DNA of 64,000 nt from the NCBI RefSeq assembly GCF_000772955.1, contig NZ_JPVO01000042.1, positions 1-64,000 on the forward strand, given 5' to 3'. Origin of the DNA: Ureibacillus sinduriensis BLB-1 = JCM 15800. GTDB lineage: Bacteria > Bacillota > Bacilli > Bacillales_A > Planococcaceae. Of this stretch, positions 43,191 to 51,536 are shown piece after piece. Made by a program: the position numbers and the translations under genes. Within the stretch, counting starts at the first letter, position 1. The number at the start of each line of letters is the position of its first letter. The notes below the pieces were generated by a model, which was not told the origin of the DNA, did no database searches, and saw only the letters and a list, made by a program, of their open reading frames with translations.

Positions 43191-44417
43191 TTGGAAAGAG
43201 AAAAGGGTTATGAGGAACGATTGACAAGGGAAAAATCATCATTTTTCCAAACAAGATTTATCCGATTTTTAGGCGGGAAAAATCTGTTATTTTTACTGAT
43301 TACATTGTTATTAGCAGGATGCATTATTTTTATATTCGACAAAGTCGATTTTATCTTTTATCCTCTGCAAGTTTTATTTGAAGTAGTCATACTGCCAGGT
43401 GTTTTGGCAATTATCGGCTACTACTTATTAAGACCATTTGTACGTTTAGCGGATAAAAGCGGGAAGGGAAAAGTTCCTCGTAGCCTAGTAATTTTAATCC
43501 TCTATGTCATTGTAGCAGCGCTCATGACATTACTTTCACTGCTTGTTTATCCATTTTTACGGGATCAATTTACAAACCTGGTGGAAGAATTTCCGAATTA
43601 CTTCATGCAGTTCATCCAAACTACGGTAACATTTTTGAATAACTCAAGTTTCAATGAGTTGCTAACAAAATTCAACTTTGATTATGAGAAATTCTTATCG
43701 GACGTTACTGGAGATTTAGTCACAACAATGCGTGATACCGTCACAAATATTGCTTCCTCTGTAGCATCTGGGATTACCGGTTTTGTCTCCACACTTACTG
43801 GTATATTACTCTCCCTTGTAACAGTGCCTTTCATTCTATTTTATTTACTTTTAGAAGGCGAAAAATTGCCGAAATTTATTTTACGCATCTTCCCTCCACG
43901 TGCAAGAAATGAAGTGGGACAAGTGATGAAAGAAATGGATAAACAAGTAAGTTCTTACATACTTGGGCAGATTTTAGTGTCGATATGCATCGGTGTGATG
44001 ATGACAATCGGATTTTTAATAATCGGTTTGGATTACGCCTTCTTATTAGGGATACTGGCAATGGTAACGAGTGTCGTTCCTTATTTAGGTCCGGTCATCG
44101 CCATTACTCCAGCATTGGTGATCGCCATTGTTGACTCTCCATTTATGCTTTTGCAATTAATTATCGTTTGGACGATTGTACAATTGGTTGAAGGGAAGTT
44201 CATTACTCCGAATATTATGGGGAAATCCCTTTCTGTCCATCCGATAACAATTATTTTTGTATTGCTTACATTTGGGTCGCTATTCGGTGTAGCCGGGGTA
44301 ATTTTAGGTATACCAGGTTATGCGTTGCTAAAGGTATTGGTCAGTCATTTGTTCGGCCTTGTGAAACGACGATACAACCGTTTTGAACGTGATAACGACA
44401 ATAAGTATGATATTTAA
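43191..44417 (+). CDS. AI-2E family transporter
   Basis: A 408-residue integral membrane protein with about eight helices. Signatures include the N-terminal hairpin with GVLAIIGYYLLRPFVRLADK, the central SYILGQILVSICIGVMMTIG, and VVPYLGPVIAITPALVIAI with GVAGVILGIPGYALLKV at the C terminus. The family was named for the E. coli TqsA exporter, but many members are Na+/H+ antiporters or unknown, so the substrate should not be taken from the name. The start is TTG with GAGGTGG upstream. It is followed directly by the second terminator-flanked repeat element. Confidence 0.92.
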   Translation: MEREKGYEERLTREKSSFFQTRFIRFLGGKNLLFLLITLLLAGCIIFIFDKVDFIFYPLQVLFEVVILPGVLAIIGYYLLRPFVRLADKSGKGKVPRSLVILILYVIVAALMTLLSLLVYPFLRDQFTNLVEEFPNYFMQFIQTTVTFLNNSSFNELLTKFNFDYEKFLSDVTGDLVTTMRDTVTNIASSVASGITGFVSTLTGILLSLVTVPFILFYLLLEGEKLPKFILRIFPPRARNEVGQVMKEMDKQVSSYILGQILVSICIGVMMTIGFLIIGLDYAFLLGILAMVTSVVPYLGPVIAITPALVIAIVDSPFMLLQLIIVWTIVQLVEGKFITPNIMGKSLSVHPITIIFVLLTFGSLFGVAGVILGIPGYALLKVLVSHLFGLVKRRYNRFERDNDNKYDI

Positions 44418-44432
44418 AAATTACAAAAGATA

Positions 44433-44462
44433 AAAGGTTGTCTCAAAAAGGAGGCATCCTTT
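44433..44462 (+). terminator. Left flanking hairpin of repeat element copy 2
   Basis: A 30-base imperfect palindrome begins AAAGGTTGTCTCA and ends GCATCCTTT, 15 bases after the permease stop. It matches 44666-44695 at 26 of 30 positions. Confidence 0.7.
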
Positions 44463-44665
44463 CAGAGTGTAGATAAAGTGAATATTCCGCTTTGTCTACA
44501 GATTAATTACGTTATTTCCTTAAAAATGAAGTATTATCCAGACTGTATTGAAAAAGCTAGGCAGACAAGTTTGGACACATTAGTGAAGACTCGAGTACAA
44601 CATGAGGTTCACGAGGGGAAAAACGAGACATCCAACTCAGGATGAAAGCGTTTGTCAACAACAAT
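44463..44665. repeat. Dispersed intergenic element, copy 2 (core about 203 bp)
   Basis: Similar throughout to 30914-31118. The internal stem is retained with changed bases (44468-44480 with 44488-44500), but its T run has been lost. The conserved blocks GTTATTTCCTTAAAAATGAAG and GTTCACGAGGGG are present. No reading frame is shared. The flanking hairpins differ in sequence from those of copy 1, which marks the boundaries of the element. Confidence 0.8.
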
Positions 44666-44699
44666 AAAGGATGTCTCATAAATGAGACATCCTTTATTA
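44666..44699. terminator. Right flanking hairpin of repeat element copy 2
   Basis: AAAGGATGTCTCA pairs perfectly with TGAGACATCCTTT around a 4-base loop. It lies between convergent genes and can act on both. Confidence 0.85.
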
Positions 44700-44747
44700 C
44701 TGTATATGATAAATTTGACGAGCTTAAAAATAATTACGTTTATCAAA

Positions 44748-45914
44748 TTAGAGAGATAAGGAACTGAGACGATGTACTGCTTCTTTTAATCGTTCATTGT
44801 CTTGTACAAGTGCCAAACGTACAAACCCTTCACCTTCCGTGCCGAAGGTTGTTCCAGGCACCATCAGAACACCTGTTTGTTCAATCGTTTTATAGGCAAA
44901 GGAGACACTATCTAATTGATACGGGTACTTCGCCCACACAAACATCCCCCCACTTGAAGGCGCCACGTCCCACCTTAGTTCCTGCAGACCTGTCATAAGC
45001 GTGGAATGGCGTTTGGCAAAGGTACGTCGCAATGGAGCAGTTATTTCTTCAGCATGATCCAATGCCAGTGCTGCTGTCGATTGGATTGGATTGAAGATGC
45101 CGAAGTCTAAATTGGATTTCAATTGCTTAATAATGGAAACCATTTCTGCATTACCGGCAATGTAAGCAACCCGTGCCCCAGCAAGACTGAAGCTTTTTGA
45201 TAGGGAGTTGATTTCTAGCCCAACTTCTTTTGCCTCTGGAACAGCCAGGAAGCTGATTGGTGCATCGCCTGTAAAGTAAAATTCGGAGTAGGCCGCATCA
45301 TGCAGTACAATAATATTATATTTCTTGGCAAATGCAACTACTTCCGTAAAATATTCGATTGAAGGTGACATAGGAACCGGATTCCCTGGCATATTTAATA
45401 TCAAAAGTTTTGCTTTATGTGCGATTTCATCCGGAATTGCCATTAAATTCGGCAAATATCCCTTGCTCTCATCCAGTGGTATGTAGTAAGGTGTAGCACC
45501 TGCCAGGGTGATTCCTGCTGCATATGCAACATAACCTGGGTTTGTTGTTAATACATAATCGCCCGGATTGCAAAACGCAAGAGGTAAGTGCACTAACCCT
45601 TCCTGTGACCCAATTGTTTGGACGATTTCAGTTTCTGGATCCAAAGCAACTTTGTTTACACGTAAGTAGTATCTAGCCACAGCGGTGTAAAATTCATTTG
45701 AACCGGTTAAAGTATAGCCATATGAAGAGGGCTTTCCACTTAAATCGGACATGGATTTAAGCAACATATCGTGAGGAGGGATATCAGGACTTCCCAGACT
45801 TAAATCAATTAAGTTAACGCCGAACATTTCTTCTTGTTGCTTGGCATAGTTTTTTAAACTGCTAAAAATAGCGGGCTCAAATAAAGACATTTTCTTTGAT
45901 GCGATCACATTCAA
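44748..45914 (-). CDS. Class I/II pyridoxal-phosphate aminotransferase
   Basis: A 388-residue fold-type I aminotransferase. The N-terminal LIDLSLGSPDIPPHDM, the GSQEGLVHLPLAFCNPGDYV block, NMPGNPVP and the cofactor-binding Lys in NSLSKSFSLAGARVAY are present, as is the C-terminal GFVRLALVQ with the carboxylate-binding Arg. The pattern resembles the LL-diaminopimelate/PatA/YugH group; the amino acid substrate is not determined. The start is TTG at 45914 with AAGGAG 9 bases upstream, rather than an in-frame start at 45953. Confidence 0.92.
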   Translation of the reverse strand: MNVIASKKMSLFEPAIFSSLKNYAKQQEEMFGVNLIDLSLGSPDIPPHDMLLKSMSDLSGKPSSYGYTLTGSNEFYTAVARYYLRVNKVALDPETEIVQTIGSQEGLVHLPLAFCNPGDYVLTTNPGYVAYAAGITLAGATPYYIPLDESKGYLPNLMAIPDEIAHKAKLLILNMPGNPVPMSPSIEYFTEVVAFAKKYNIIVLHDAAYSEFYFTGDAPISFLAVPEAKEVGLEINSLSKSFSLAGARVAYIAGNAEMVSIIKQLKSNLDFGIFNPIQSTAALALDHAEEITAPLRRTFAKRHSTLMTGLQELRWDVAPSSGGMFVWAKYPYQLDSVSFAYKTIEQTGVLMVPGTTFGTEGEGFVRLALVQDNERLKEAVHRLSSLSL

Positions 45915-46122
45915 GGTGGAACACTCCTTATTCTCTATAAAAATATAAAACACATTTTATCATAGAGCCTATAAAAATTCGCTATTAAATCAGAAAAGAT
46001 GAAATAAATAGAAAATATAGAGCATTATTTGTTTATTTAAAGTCCATATTCCTGTAGTTAATTGAAGAGTGCAGCACCATTAAAATCTGATGTTGTATTA
46101 AACAACGGTTGGGAGAGAGTTT

Positions 46123-46932
46123 ATGAAAATACATTCGCTAAGTGGGCCAAGTGGGACGGGTAAAAGTACGAGTGCCATTCAATTTGCATACGAAAACCAA
46201 ATCGAAGCAATTATAGATGATGGATTATTGATCATAAAGGGACAAAAGGTAGCGGGAACTTCAGCCAAATTCGAAAAAAACACCATTACAGCGGTGCGCC
46301 GGGCAATTTTCCAAGAAGAACAACATAAACAACAAGTTATGGAAGCCTTAATCGAGTACGATGTGAAAGCGATACTAATTATAGGAACTTCCGATAAAAT
46401 GACGAATAAAATTGCAAAACGTCTTGAGCTAGGACCCATTCAATATTTCCATCATATCGAGGAGATTCGATCGACAAGAGAAATCTTAATGGCAAAATTC
46501 ATCAGAACAACTCAAGGGAAACATCTGATGCCGATTCCTTATAAGCAGGTTGAACAGAATTTTTTCAAGAGATTTATTTCCAGAGGTTTTGATATTTTCT
46601 CGAAAAATAAGGTGAAGTTGGGGGAAACGACAATTGTTCAGCCAGATTTTCATCAACAAGTCATCGACATTTCAAAAAATGTCTATGTGGATTTAATTAA
46701 ATATATCATAAGTCAATATAAGGTAATTGCAAAAATAGACGCCATTCACTTCGTAATGAAAGATTATAGACAAGTGCTCTATTTAGCCGTTTATCTCACT
46801 TCACCAGTGAATTATAATGTGATGGATAAAATGTGGGGATTGCAGCAATTAATTTGTGAGCAATTTTTAAGGCATTTTGAATTTGAACCCTCGGCAATAG
46901 AAATTAACATTAAAGGGATTTTAGAAAAATAG
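46123..46932 (+). CDS. P-loop NTPase with possible Asp23-like C-terminal domain
   Basis: A 269-residue soluble protein. Walker A, SGPSGTGKST, is at residues 6-15, followed by DDGLLIIKGQKVAGTSAKFEK, a short nucleotide-kinase-like core with ILIIGTSDKM. The C-terminal 90 residues (VYVDLIKYIISQYKV...FEPSAIEINIKGI) resemble the alternating beta-alpha pattern of Asp23/Gls24 proteins; this is inference. I do not recognise a named family. GGGAGAG lies 5 bases before the ATG. It is monocistronic and ends at a strong terminator. Confidence 0.82.
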   Translation: MKIHSLSGPSGTGKSTSAIQFAYENQIEAIIDDGLLIIKGQKVAGTSAKFEKNTITAVRRAIFQEEQHKQQVMEALIEYDVKAILIIGTSDKMTNKIAKRLELGPIQYFHHIEEIRSTREILMAKFIRTTQGKHLMPIPYKQVEQNFFKRFISRGFDIFSKNKVKLGETTIVQPDFHQQVIDISKNVYVDLIKYIISQYKVIAKIDAIHFVMKDYRQVLYLAVYLTSPVNYNVMDKMWGLQQLICEQFLRHFEFEPSAIEINIKGILEK

Positions 46933-46942
46933 TTTAGCAAAG

Positions 46943-46978
46943 AGGCTGCCAAACAAATCGATTTGGCAGCCTTATTTT
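46943..46978. terminator. Bidirectional terminator
   Basis: AGGCTGCCAAA pairs with TTTGGCAGCCT around an 8-base loop and runs into TATTTT. It lies between the convergent P-loop protein and enoyl-CoA hydratase genes. Confidence 0.9.
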
Positions 46979-46980
46979 AA

Positions 46981-47772
46981 TTACTTGCGATTGAAGCGAG
47001 GTTGGCGTTTTTCGACAAATGCTCGGACACCTTCAGGAAAATCGTTGTGATCTACAAAAGGTGCGGATGATTTCCAAAGAACAGGTGCAGAATCAAGACA
47101 TTCCTGCACGGAACGCTTTACGGCTAGTAACGAGGAAGGAGACATGCCTGCAACAAGCTTCCCCATACGAAAAGCAAATTTATTCAAATCTTTTTCCGCG
47201 ACAAGATAATTCAACAATCCGGCTTTGTATGCTTCATCAGCCTTATACATTCGTCCGGTAAAAACAAAATCTTTTGTAGCAGACGGACCTATCAAATCTA
47301 CGAGTCGTTTAGCAAATTTATTATTAAGCGTAATGCCAAGCTTGCCGACTGGAATTCCCATTCTTGCTTTCTCTGAACCGATCCGAATATCACAGGCAAG
47401 CGCCAATTCGAGCCCGGCTCCCATGGCAGGTCCATTAATAACTCCAATAACGGGAATCGGTAATCTTTCAATGGTTGAAATCGTCTTTTCCATATGAACA
47501 AAAGCTTCTTCAGCCTCTTCCAAAGATATTGTATGGAACTCTTTAATATCCGAACCAGCTGTGAAATTATCGCCAGATCCACGCAGGATCAATACTTTAT
47601 TTTTGGGGTTATCAAGAGTTTGTAGTGCTATTTTAGCTAATTGGTGCCACATGTTTGCCGTCAAAGCATTCTTCAACTGTGGTCGATGAATCGTAATAAT
47701 GGCGAGTCCGGCGGTTTCTTGATAAATAATTTTTGCATCCTCTTCCTGCAGTCTTGTAGTGCGTACTTGCAT
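46981..47772 (-). CDS. Enoyl-CoA hydratase/isomerase family protein
   Basis: A 263-residue crotonase-fold protein. IITIHRPQLKNALTANM is the N-terminal strand, FTAGSDIKEF the first oxyanion block, and VINGPAMGAGLELALACDIRIGSEKARMG the signature with the second oxyanion glycine. The Glu normally expected after GxP at the second catalytic position is part of PVGKLGIT, without a clear Glu, so isomerase or another crotonase activity is possible. It stands alone, with AAGGGG 8 bases before the ATG. A fatty-acid or amino acid breakdown role is likely but not specific. Confidence 0.9.
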   Translation of the reverse strand: MQVRTTRLQEEDAKIIYQETAGLAIITIHRPQLKNALTANMWHQLAKIALQTLDNPKNKVLILRGSGDNFTAGSDIKEFHTISLEEAEEAFVHMEKTISTIERLPIPVIGVINGPAMGAGLELALACDIRIGSEKARMGIPVGKLGITLNNKFAKRLVDLIGPSATKDFVFTGRMYKADEAYKAGLLNYLVAEKDLNKFAFRMGKLVAGMSPSSLLAVKRSVQECLDSAPVLWKSSAPFVDHNDFPEGVRAFVEKRQPRFNRK

Positions 47773-48059
47773 TTGAACAGCCCCTTTACTTTGTTATAGC
47801 CATTATACAATAACTTCCACTCTCGATAAATTTTGAAAATCCATATAGTGGGCAGGAATCATTGTTGCTGCTAGTAGTCCGACAATTTTTATGAAAATAA
47901 GTGTCGACTTTGATATAATAGGAACCTATGTTCTGTTTAAGGTTTTAATCACTTGCATATTATCCGACACTATTTTTATAATAAATATAAAGAACGCACG
48001 CACCTATACTAACGAAAAATATAATCATATTACGCAGGGCAAATAAGGAGTTTTTACTC

Positions 48060-48929
48060 ATGGAAGAACTGGCATCGCACTTTAAAGGATATATGGAAAG
48101 TTTGGGGAAATCCCGGCATACTATCAAACAATACGGTATTGATACTGAACAATTCTTAAGATTTATGCAGGATCATCATCTATCCTTTGATGATCATCTT
48201 CATAATATAGTCGGTACTTATAACAGCTACTTGGAAGAAGTGTATTCATCAGCCGCAAGCATTAACCGGAAAAGGGCATCTCTTCTTCAGCTTTTAACTT
48301 TTCTGGAACAACGGAAAATTGTATCCGGCATCCCGGTAAGATTATTGAAGCCAACTCGGTTGGATAGCAAACCGATCCAGACTTTAACGATCGAGCAATT
48401 GAAAAAGGTAACGAATTATTGGTTTGAAGTATATCAAACTGCACTGAATACAGAAAATAGGTGGATTGCTTTGAGGAACTTTTGCCTAGTGAATATGCTG
48501 CTGGAATTAGGGTTGAAACCATCAGAAATCACAGCATTGAAGTGGTCTTCTATAAAAGGCAGGGAAGTGACGATCGTTCAAAATAAAAAAAGTAGAAAGT
48601 TACTGCTATCACAAATTATTTACAACTGGCTCGAGCTATTTCGTTATGAAACAGCGGAATTGCTGCCTTTAAGTAATAAAGGAGAATTTGTATGGCTAGG
48701 TCTTGGCAATAAGCAAAATGCTCCAATAACGGTGAAGACGGTTGAACGAATTTTCCAATCCATGTCACAACAACTAGGATTTAAAATTACCGCCACTGTA
48801 ATCAGGTATACACTCATTGAACATGAAGTGAAAAATAACCAAGAGGTACAGCTCTCCGAACTATATAAGCGATACGGATACTCACGCAAGAGCGTTTTAC
48901 TTGAAAGGGTCAGCCGTTTTAATTATTGA
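48060..48929 (+). CDS. Tyrosine recombinase-like protein with degenerate active site
   Basis: A 289-residue protein with the two-domain layout of XerC/D-type recombinases. The N-terminal SAM-like DNA-binding domain (about 1-95) has SLGKSRHTIKQYGIDTEQFL and INRKRASLLQLLTFL. The C-terminal part aligns with the catalytic domain: LELGLKPSEITALKWSSI has Lys where the first catalytic Arg is expected, TATVIRYTLIEHEV keeps one Arg but lacks the adjacent His residues, and the nucleophile position (SVLLERVSRF) has no Tyr. It is probably not an active recombinase. AAGGAG lies 9 bases before the ATG. No attachment sites or phage genes are adjacent. Confidence 0.8.
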   Translation: MEELASHFKGYMESLGKSRHTIKQYGIDTEQFLRFMQDHHLSFDDHLHNIVGTYNSYLEEVYSSAASINRKRASLLQLLTFLEQRKIVSGIPVRLLKPTRLDSKPIQTLTIEQLKKVTNYWFEVYQTALNTENRWIALRNFCLVNMLLELGLKPSEITALKWSSIKGREVTIVQNKKSRKLLLSQIIYNWLELFRYETAELLPLSNKGEFVWLGLGNKQNAPITVKTVERIFQSMSQQLGFKITATVIRYTLIEHEVKNNQEVQLSELYKRYGYSRKSVLLERVSRFNY

Positions 48930-49010
48930 TAACTTGTCCAAGAGAGGATACTACAAAATTTCAGACCGGTACAGAAATAATAGTGCAAGTCTATTTTAGA
49001 AATTGACAAT

Positions 49011-49160
49011 ATATAAATTGATTGCGTGAAGGGCCCACCCTGTGTGTAGAGCAGGAGAGTACAGGCTTGTGCCGTGCCGTTGGATGTGCGCTTTCGCAAC
49101 GGATATCAATTTAGGCTACGTAAGAAAAAACCATTTTCCTTCTTAGGAAAATGGTTTTTT
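49011..49160 (+). ncRNA. Candidate structured RNA with intrinsic terminator
   Basis: An unusually GC-rich island in an AT-rich spacer. AAATTGAT (49015-49022) can close with ATCAATTT (49105-49112). Inside are CCTGT/ACAGG (49039-49043 with 49061-49065) and CCGTTG/CAACGG (49077-49082 with 49097-49102). A strong terminator follows. No downstream gene on the same strand starts nearby, so a free-standing RNA is likelier than a riboswitch. It matches no family I know; strand assignment is tentative. Confidence 0.45.
49125..49160. terminator. Perfect bidirectional terminator
   Basis: A perfect 16-bp stem (AAAAAACCATTTTCCT and its complement) with a 4-base loop and A/T-rich ends. It serves the candidate RNA on the plus strand and the PTS gene on the minus strand. 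Confidence 0.92.
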
Positions 49161-49184
49161 CGGGCTATTTCCCCGTCTTATGGA

Positions 49185-50213
49185 TTATTCATAATTTACC
49201 TTATAGTCATCCGATTTCACCAATTTTAACTTTGCTTCAAACAATTTTAAAAAGACAAGATTGAGTAGTATCGGAAGGACAATGAACAAAATTAAAGAAA
49301 TGATTATGCTTCCGGAATGCCATCCTTCAATATCCAGATACTTTAGAGGGCCGACAAACCCAGCCAATCCAAATCCAGCACTATAAGGAGTACCCTCTAT
49401 TTGAAATGCACCAGCAAGGGCGCCAAGTATGGCAGCTGTCATGACCATTGGCAGGGCAATTTTCGGTTTCATAAGGAAGTTGCGCATTTGGATTTTGGCA
49501 GATGCAACATGTGCAAGGGCGGTACCGAAGTTGTTGGCCCTTAAACTTGCGATACACATTCCGACACCTGACGCACACACACCAAGGTTTGCTGCTCCCG
49601 CGCCAATCCCTGACAGCATAATTACGGTCGCAACACCAATTGTCGAGATTGGTGAAATAATTAGTAAGGAGAAAATCATGGCAATGAGCGCGCCCATTAT
49701 GATTGGTTGAAGATCTGTTAAGTACATAATTCCATTACCGATCAATAATGAACTATCTTTAATATATGGAAGAATGGATAGACCAATTAAACCCGGGACA
49801 AATATTGTCAACGCCGGCATTGCAAGAAGTGTCCATTCTTTTAATTTTGAACCTAAAAACTGAACAAATAAAATCGCAAGGGCGGATGTTAAGCCGATAT
49901 TTATCACGGTCCCGATTCCGGCCATTGTTATCGAACCATCTTCCATTACAGTAGTGACACCACTCCCGATAAAGGCAGCCAATCCTACAGAACACGTCTG
50001 AATCGGCGTTAGTTTAAATTGTATTCCTGCCATCACGCCGATAACAACGGGCAGTAAACTCATTACAATGACCGAGGCATTCAGCACCGTTTCGAAAAAG
50101 GGTATGTACGGAATAACTAATTTCAATATTTCTCCGACAAGAGCATTGGGAATTAAACAAACTACAATTCCCAAACTCATACCGGTTAATAGTTTACTAA
50201 TAAAATCTTTCAT
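49185..50213 (-). CDS. PTS-type transporter subunit IIC family protein
   Basis: A 342-residue integral membrane protein with about ten hydrophobic segments. GIVVCLIPNALVGEILK, the GSGVTTVMEDGSI loop and ISTIGVATVIMLSGIGAGAANLG fit the EIIC-type-2-like family often labelled PTS transporter subunit IIC. No IIA or IIB gene is nearby, so transport by a phosphotransferase mechanism is unproven. The ATG at 50213 is chosen because AAAGGA lies about 11 bases upstream and the hydrophobic N terminus begins there; an upstream ATG at 50243 adds ten residues including two Cys. Confidence 0.85.
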   Translation of the reverse strand: MKDFISKLLTGMSLGIVVCLIPNALVGEILKLVIPYIPFFETVLNASVIVMSLLPVVIGVMAGIQFKLTPIQTCSVGLAAFIGSGVTTVMEDGSITMAGIGTVINIGLTSALAILFVQFLGSKLKEWTLLAMPALTIFVPGLIGLSILPYIKDSSLLIGNGIMYLTDLQPIIMGALIAMIFSLLIISPISTIGVATVIMLSGIGAGAANLGVCASGVGMCIASLRANNFGTALAHVASAKIQMRNFLMKPKIALPMVMTAAILGALAGAFQIEGTPYSAGFGLAGFVGPLKYLDIEGWHSGSIIISLILFIVLPILLNLVFLKLFEAKLKLVKSDDYKVNYE

Positions 50214-50532
50214 TGTGCAACAAATCCTTTCTAAGATGTCCAAGACTTAACATCACGCTTTAATGTATAGATAATTATATTTCTTTAGAAAAGTATTTCA
50301 ATACTAAATTTTCTGAAATTTAATGAATCAGATAGGATATTGCCCACATAGAGAATGGAAACGTTATTTTAGAGAAAATCGTTTAATAAATAAGTTCAAA
50401 GATAAATTTCAGCAACTCGTAATTTCTTGAATGAAAACTTGGAAATTTCCCATTCTGCTTAAAAATTGGCGAAAATTGGACATTTACAATATAGTTAAAG
50501 TGAATCAGGTTATACTGAAAGGAAGATGAGAT
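50214..50532. other. Intergenic stretch, nothing recognised
   Basis: About 320 AT-rich bases between the divergent PTS IIC and yqeY genes. A TTGGCG...TATAGT pair near 50466-50496 may be the yqeY promoter, but the spacing is loose. No small gene or stable fold was found. Confidence 0.45.
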
Positions 50533-50961
50533 ATGTTAAAAGAAACAGTTTTTGAGAGATTAAAAACAGCCATGAAGGAAAAGGATGTTTTGGCGAAAGG
50601 TGTATTAACACTTTTAAAATCTGCTTTAGATACAGCAGAAAAAGAAAAAGGTGCACCCCTTACAAATGAAGAAGAAATAGCTATTGTTAATCGCGAAATC
50701 AAACAAACTAACCAATCTCTGGATGGTGCCAAACAAGCCGATCGAGAAGATTTAATTGAAAAGGAAGAAGCAAAGCTTACATTATTAAAAGGCTTCTTGC
50801 CAAAACAACTATCTGAAGAAGAAATCGCTGCAATACTGACGGATGCAGGAATTGGCCAAGGAGTGAACATGGGGGATGCAATGAAGATTGCTAAACCGTT
50901 GCTCGCAGGAAAAGCGGACGGGGCTACAATCTCGAAAATAGTAAAAAATTTAATTTCATAA
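50533..50961 (+). CDS. yqeY: GatB/YqeY domain protein
   Basis: A 142-residue helical protein. ERLKTAMKEKDVLAKGVLTLLKSAL, then EEAKLTLLKGFLPKQLSEEEI and GDAMKIAKPLLAGKADGATIS match the YqeY family, related to the tail of GatB that binds tRNA. A link to tRNA-dependent amidation is inferred from that domain only. It is often encoded next to rpsU, but here it stands alone between its own upstream gap and a terminator. AGGAAG lies 7-8 bases before the ATG. Confidence 0.94.
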   Translation: MLKETVFERLKTAMKEKDVLAKGVLTLLKSALDTAEKEKGAPLTNEEEIAIVNREIKQTNQSLDGAKQADREDLIEKEEAKLTLLKGFLPKQLSEEEIAAILTDAGIGQGVNMGDAMKIAKPLLAGKADGATISKIVKNLIS

Positions 50962-50972
50962 ACGAAATTGGA

Positions 50973-50998
50973 CCTACGAGAACTCGTGGGTTTTTTTA
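50973..50998 (+). terminator. Intrinsic terminator after yqeY
   Basis: CCTACGAG pairs with CTCGTGGG around a 2-base loop (effectively larger) and is followed by seven T residues. Confidence 0.82.
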
Positions 50999-51141
50999 TA
51001 TTAAAGACAAAATAGGGAGTTGTTTAGTGACAAGAGGATTTAACACTATTTTTGGACAATAGTTGACTAGATATATATCGTGTTATACATTAGTATAAAT
51101 ATAAATACGCTGTTATATAACAATGAAGGAGGATGATAACT

Positions 51142-51318
51142 ATGTTAATTTATCGTGAGGGTTATGACTACTATAAACAAGCATGTGAACAGTACGGATT
51201 GGAGCCAATTAATTTTGCCTTTTATTTATTGAGATTATCGAAAGAACAATTGGATGCTTTCAATGAAAAAGCGGAACTAAAAAAGGGAGATACTCTTGTT
51301 CATGACTCTGAAAACTAA
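51142..51318 (+). CDS. Small hypothetical protein, 58 residues
   Basis: A small soluble protein, LIYREGYDYYKQACEQYGLE followed by a helical region RLSKEQLDAFNEKAELKKGD. I do not recognise the family. Support is good: AAGGAGG lies 9 bases before the ATG at 51142, codon use is coding-like, and a strong terminator starts ten bases after the stop. An upstream ATG at 51133 is too close to the ribosome site. It is probably a single-gene transcript. Confidence 0.8.
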   Translation: MLIYREGYDYYKQACEQYGLEPINFAFYLLRLSKEQLDAFNEKAELKKGDTLVHDSEN

Positions 51319-51327
51319 CAATTCATT

Positions 51328-51367
51328 ACAACCTTTCATGATTTCACAAATGGAAGGTTGTTTTTTA
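51328..51367 (+). terminator. Intrinsic terminator after the 58-residue protein gene
   Basis: ACAACCTTTCAT pairs with ATGGAAGGTTGT around a 10-base loop, then six T residues. Confidence 0.9.
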
Positions 51368-51536
51368 TTATAAAAGGGACTTTTGGATTATTACGTATAA
51401 ACAAAATGTAATGAAAATTATACATTATTCGACATATACTCTATTCACTTGCTAGCTTTATATGTATAATATTTTTATAATACTAAAAAATATTTATATT
51501 GAGGCATTTCAGTCAATTTGCAAACGGGGGAACTTC

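Noticed and set aside
43191-44417. Autoinducer-2 exporter as a firm function
   Set aside because: The family name is historical; many members transport ions or have unknown substrates, and no luxS or quorum-sensing gene is nearby.
48060-48929. Active phage integrase marking a prophage or genomic island
   Set aside because: Catalytic residues are missing, there is no tRNA or attachment repeat beside it, and the neighbours are ordinary chromosomal genes.
49031-49090. Folate riboswitch, because of GGAGAGTA
   Set aside because: Only that short block agrees; the rest of the folate aptamer consensus is absent and no folate gene lies downstream.
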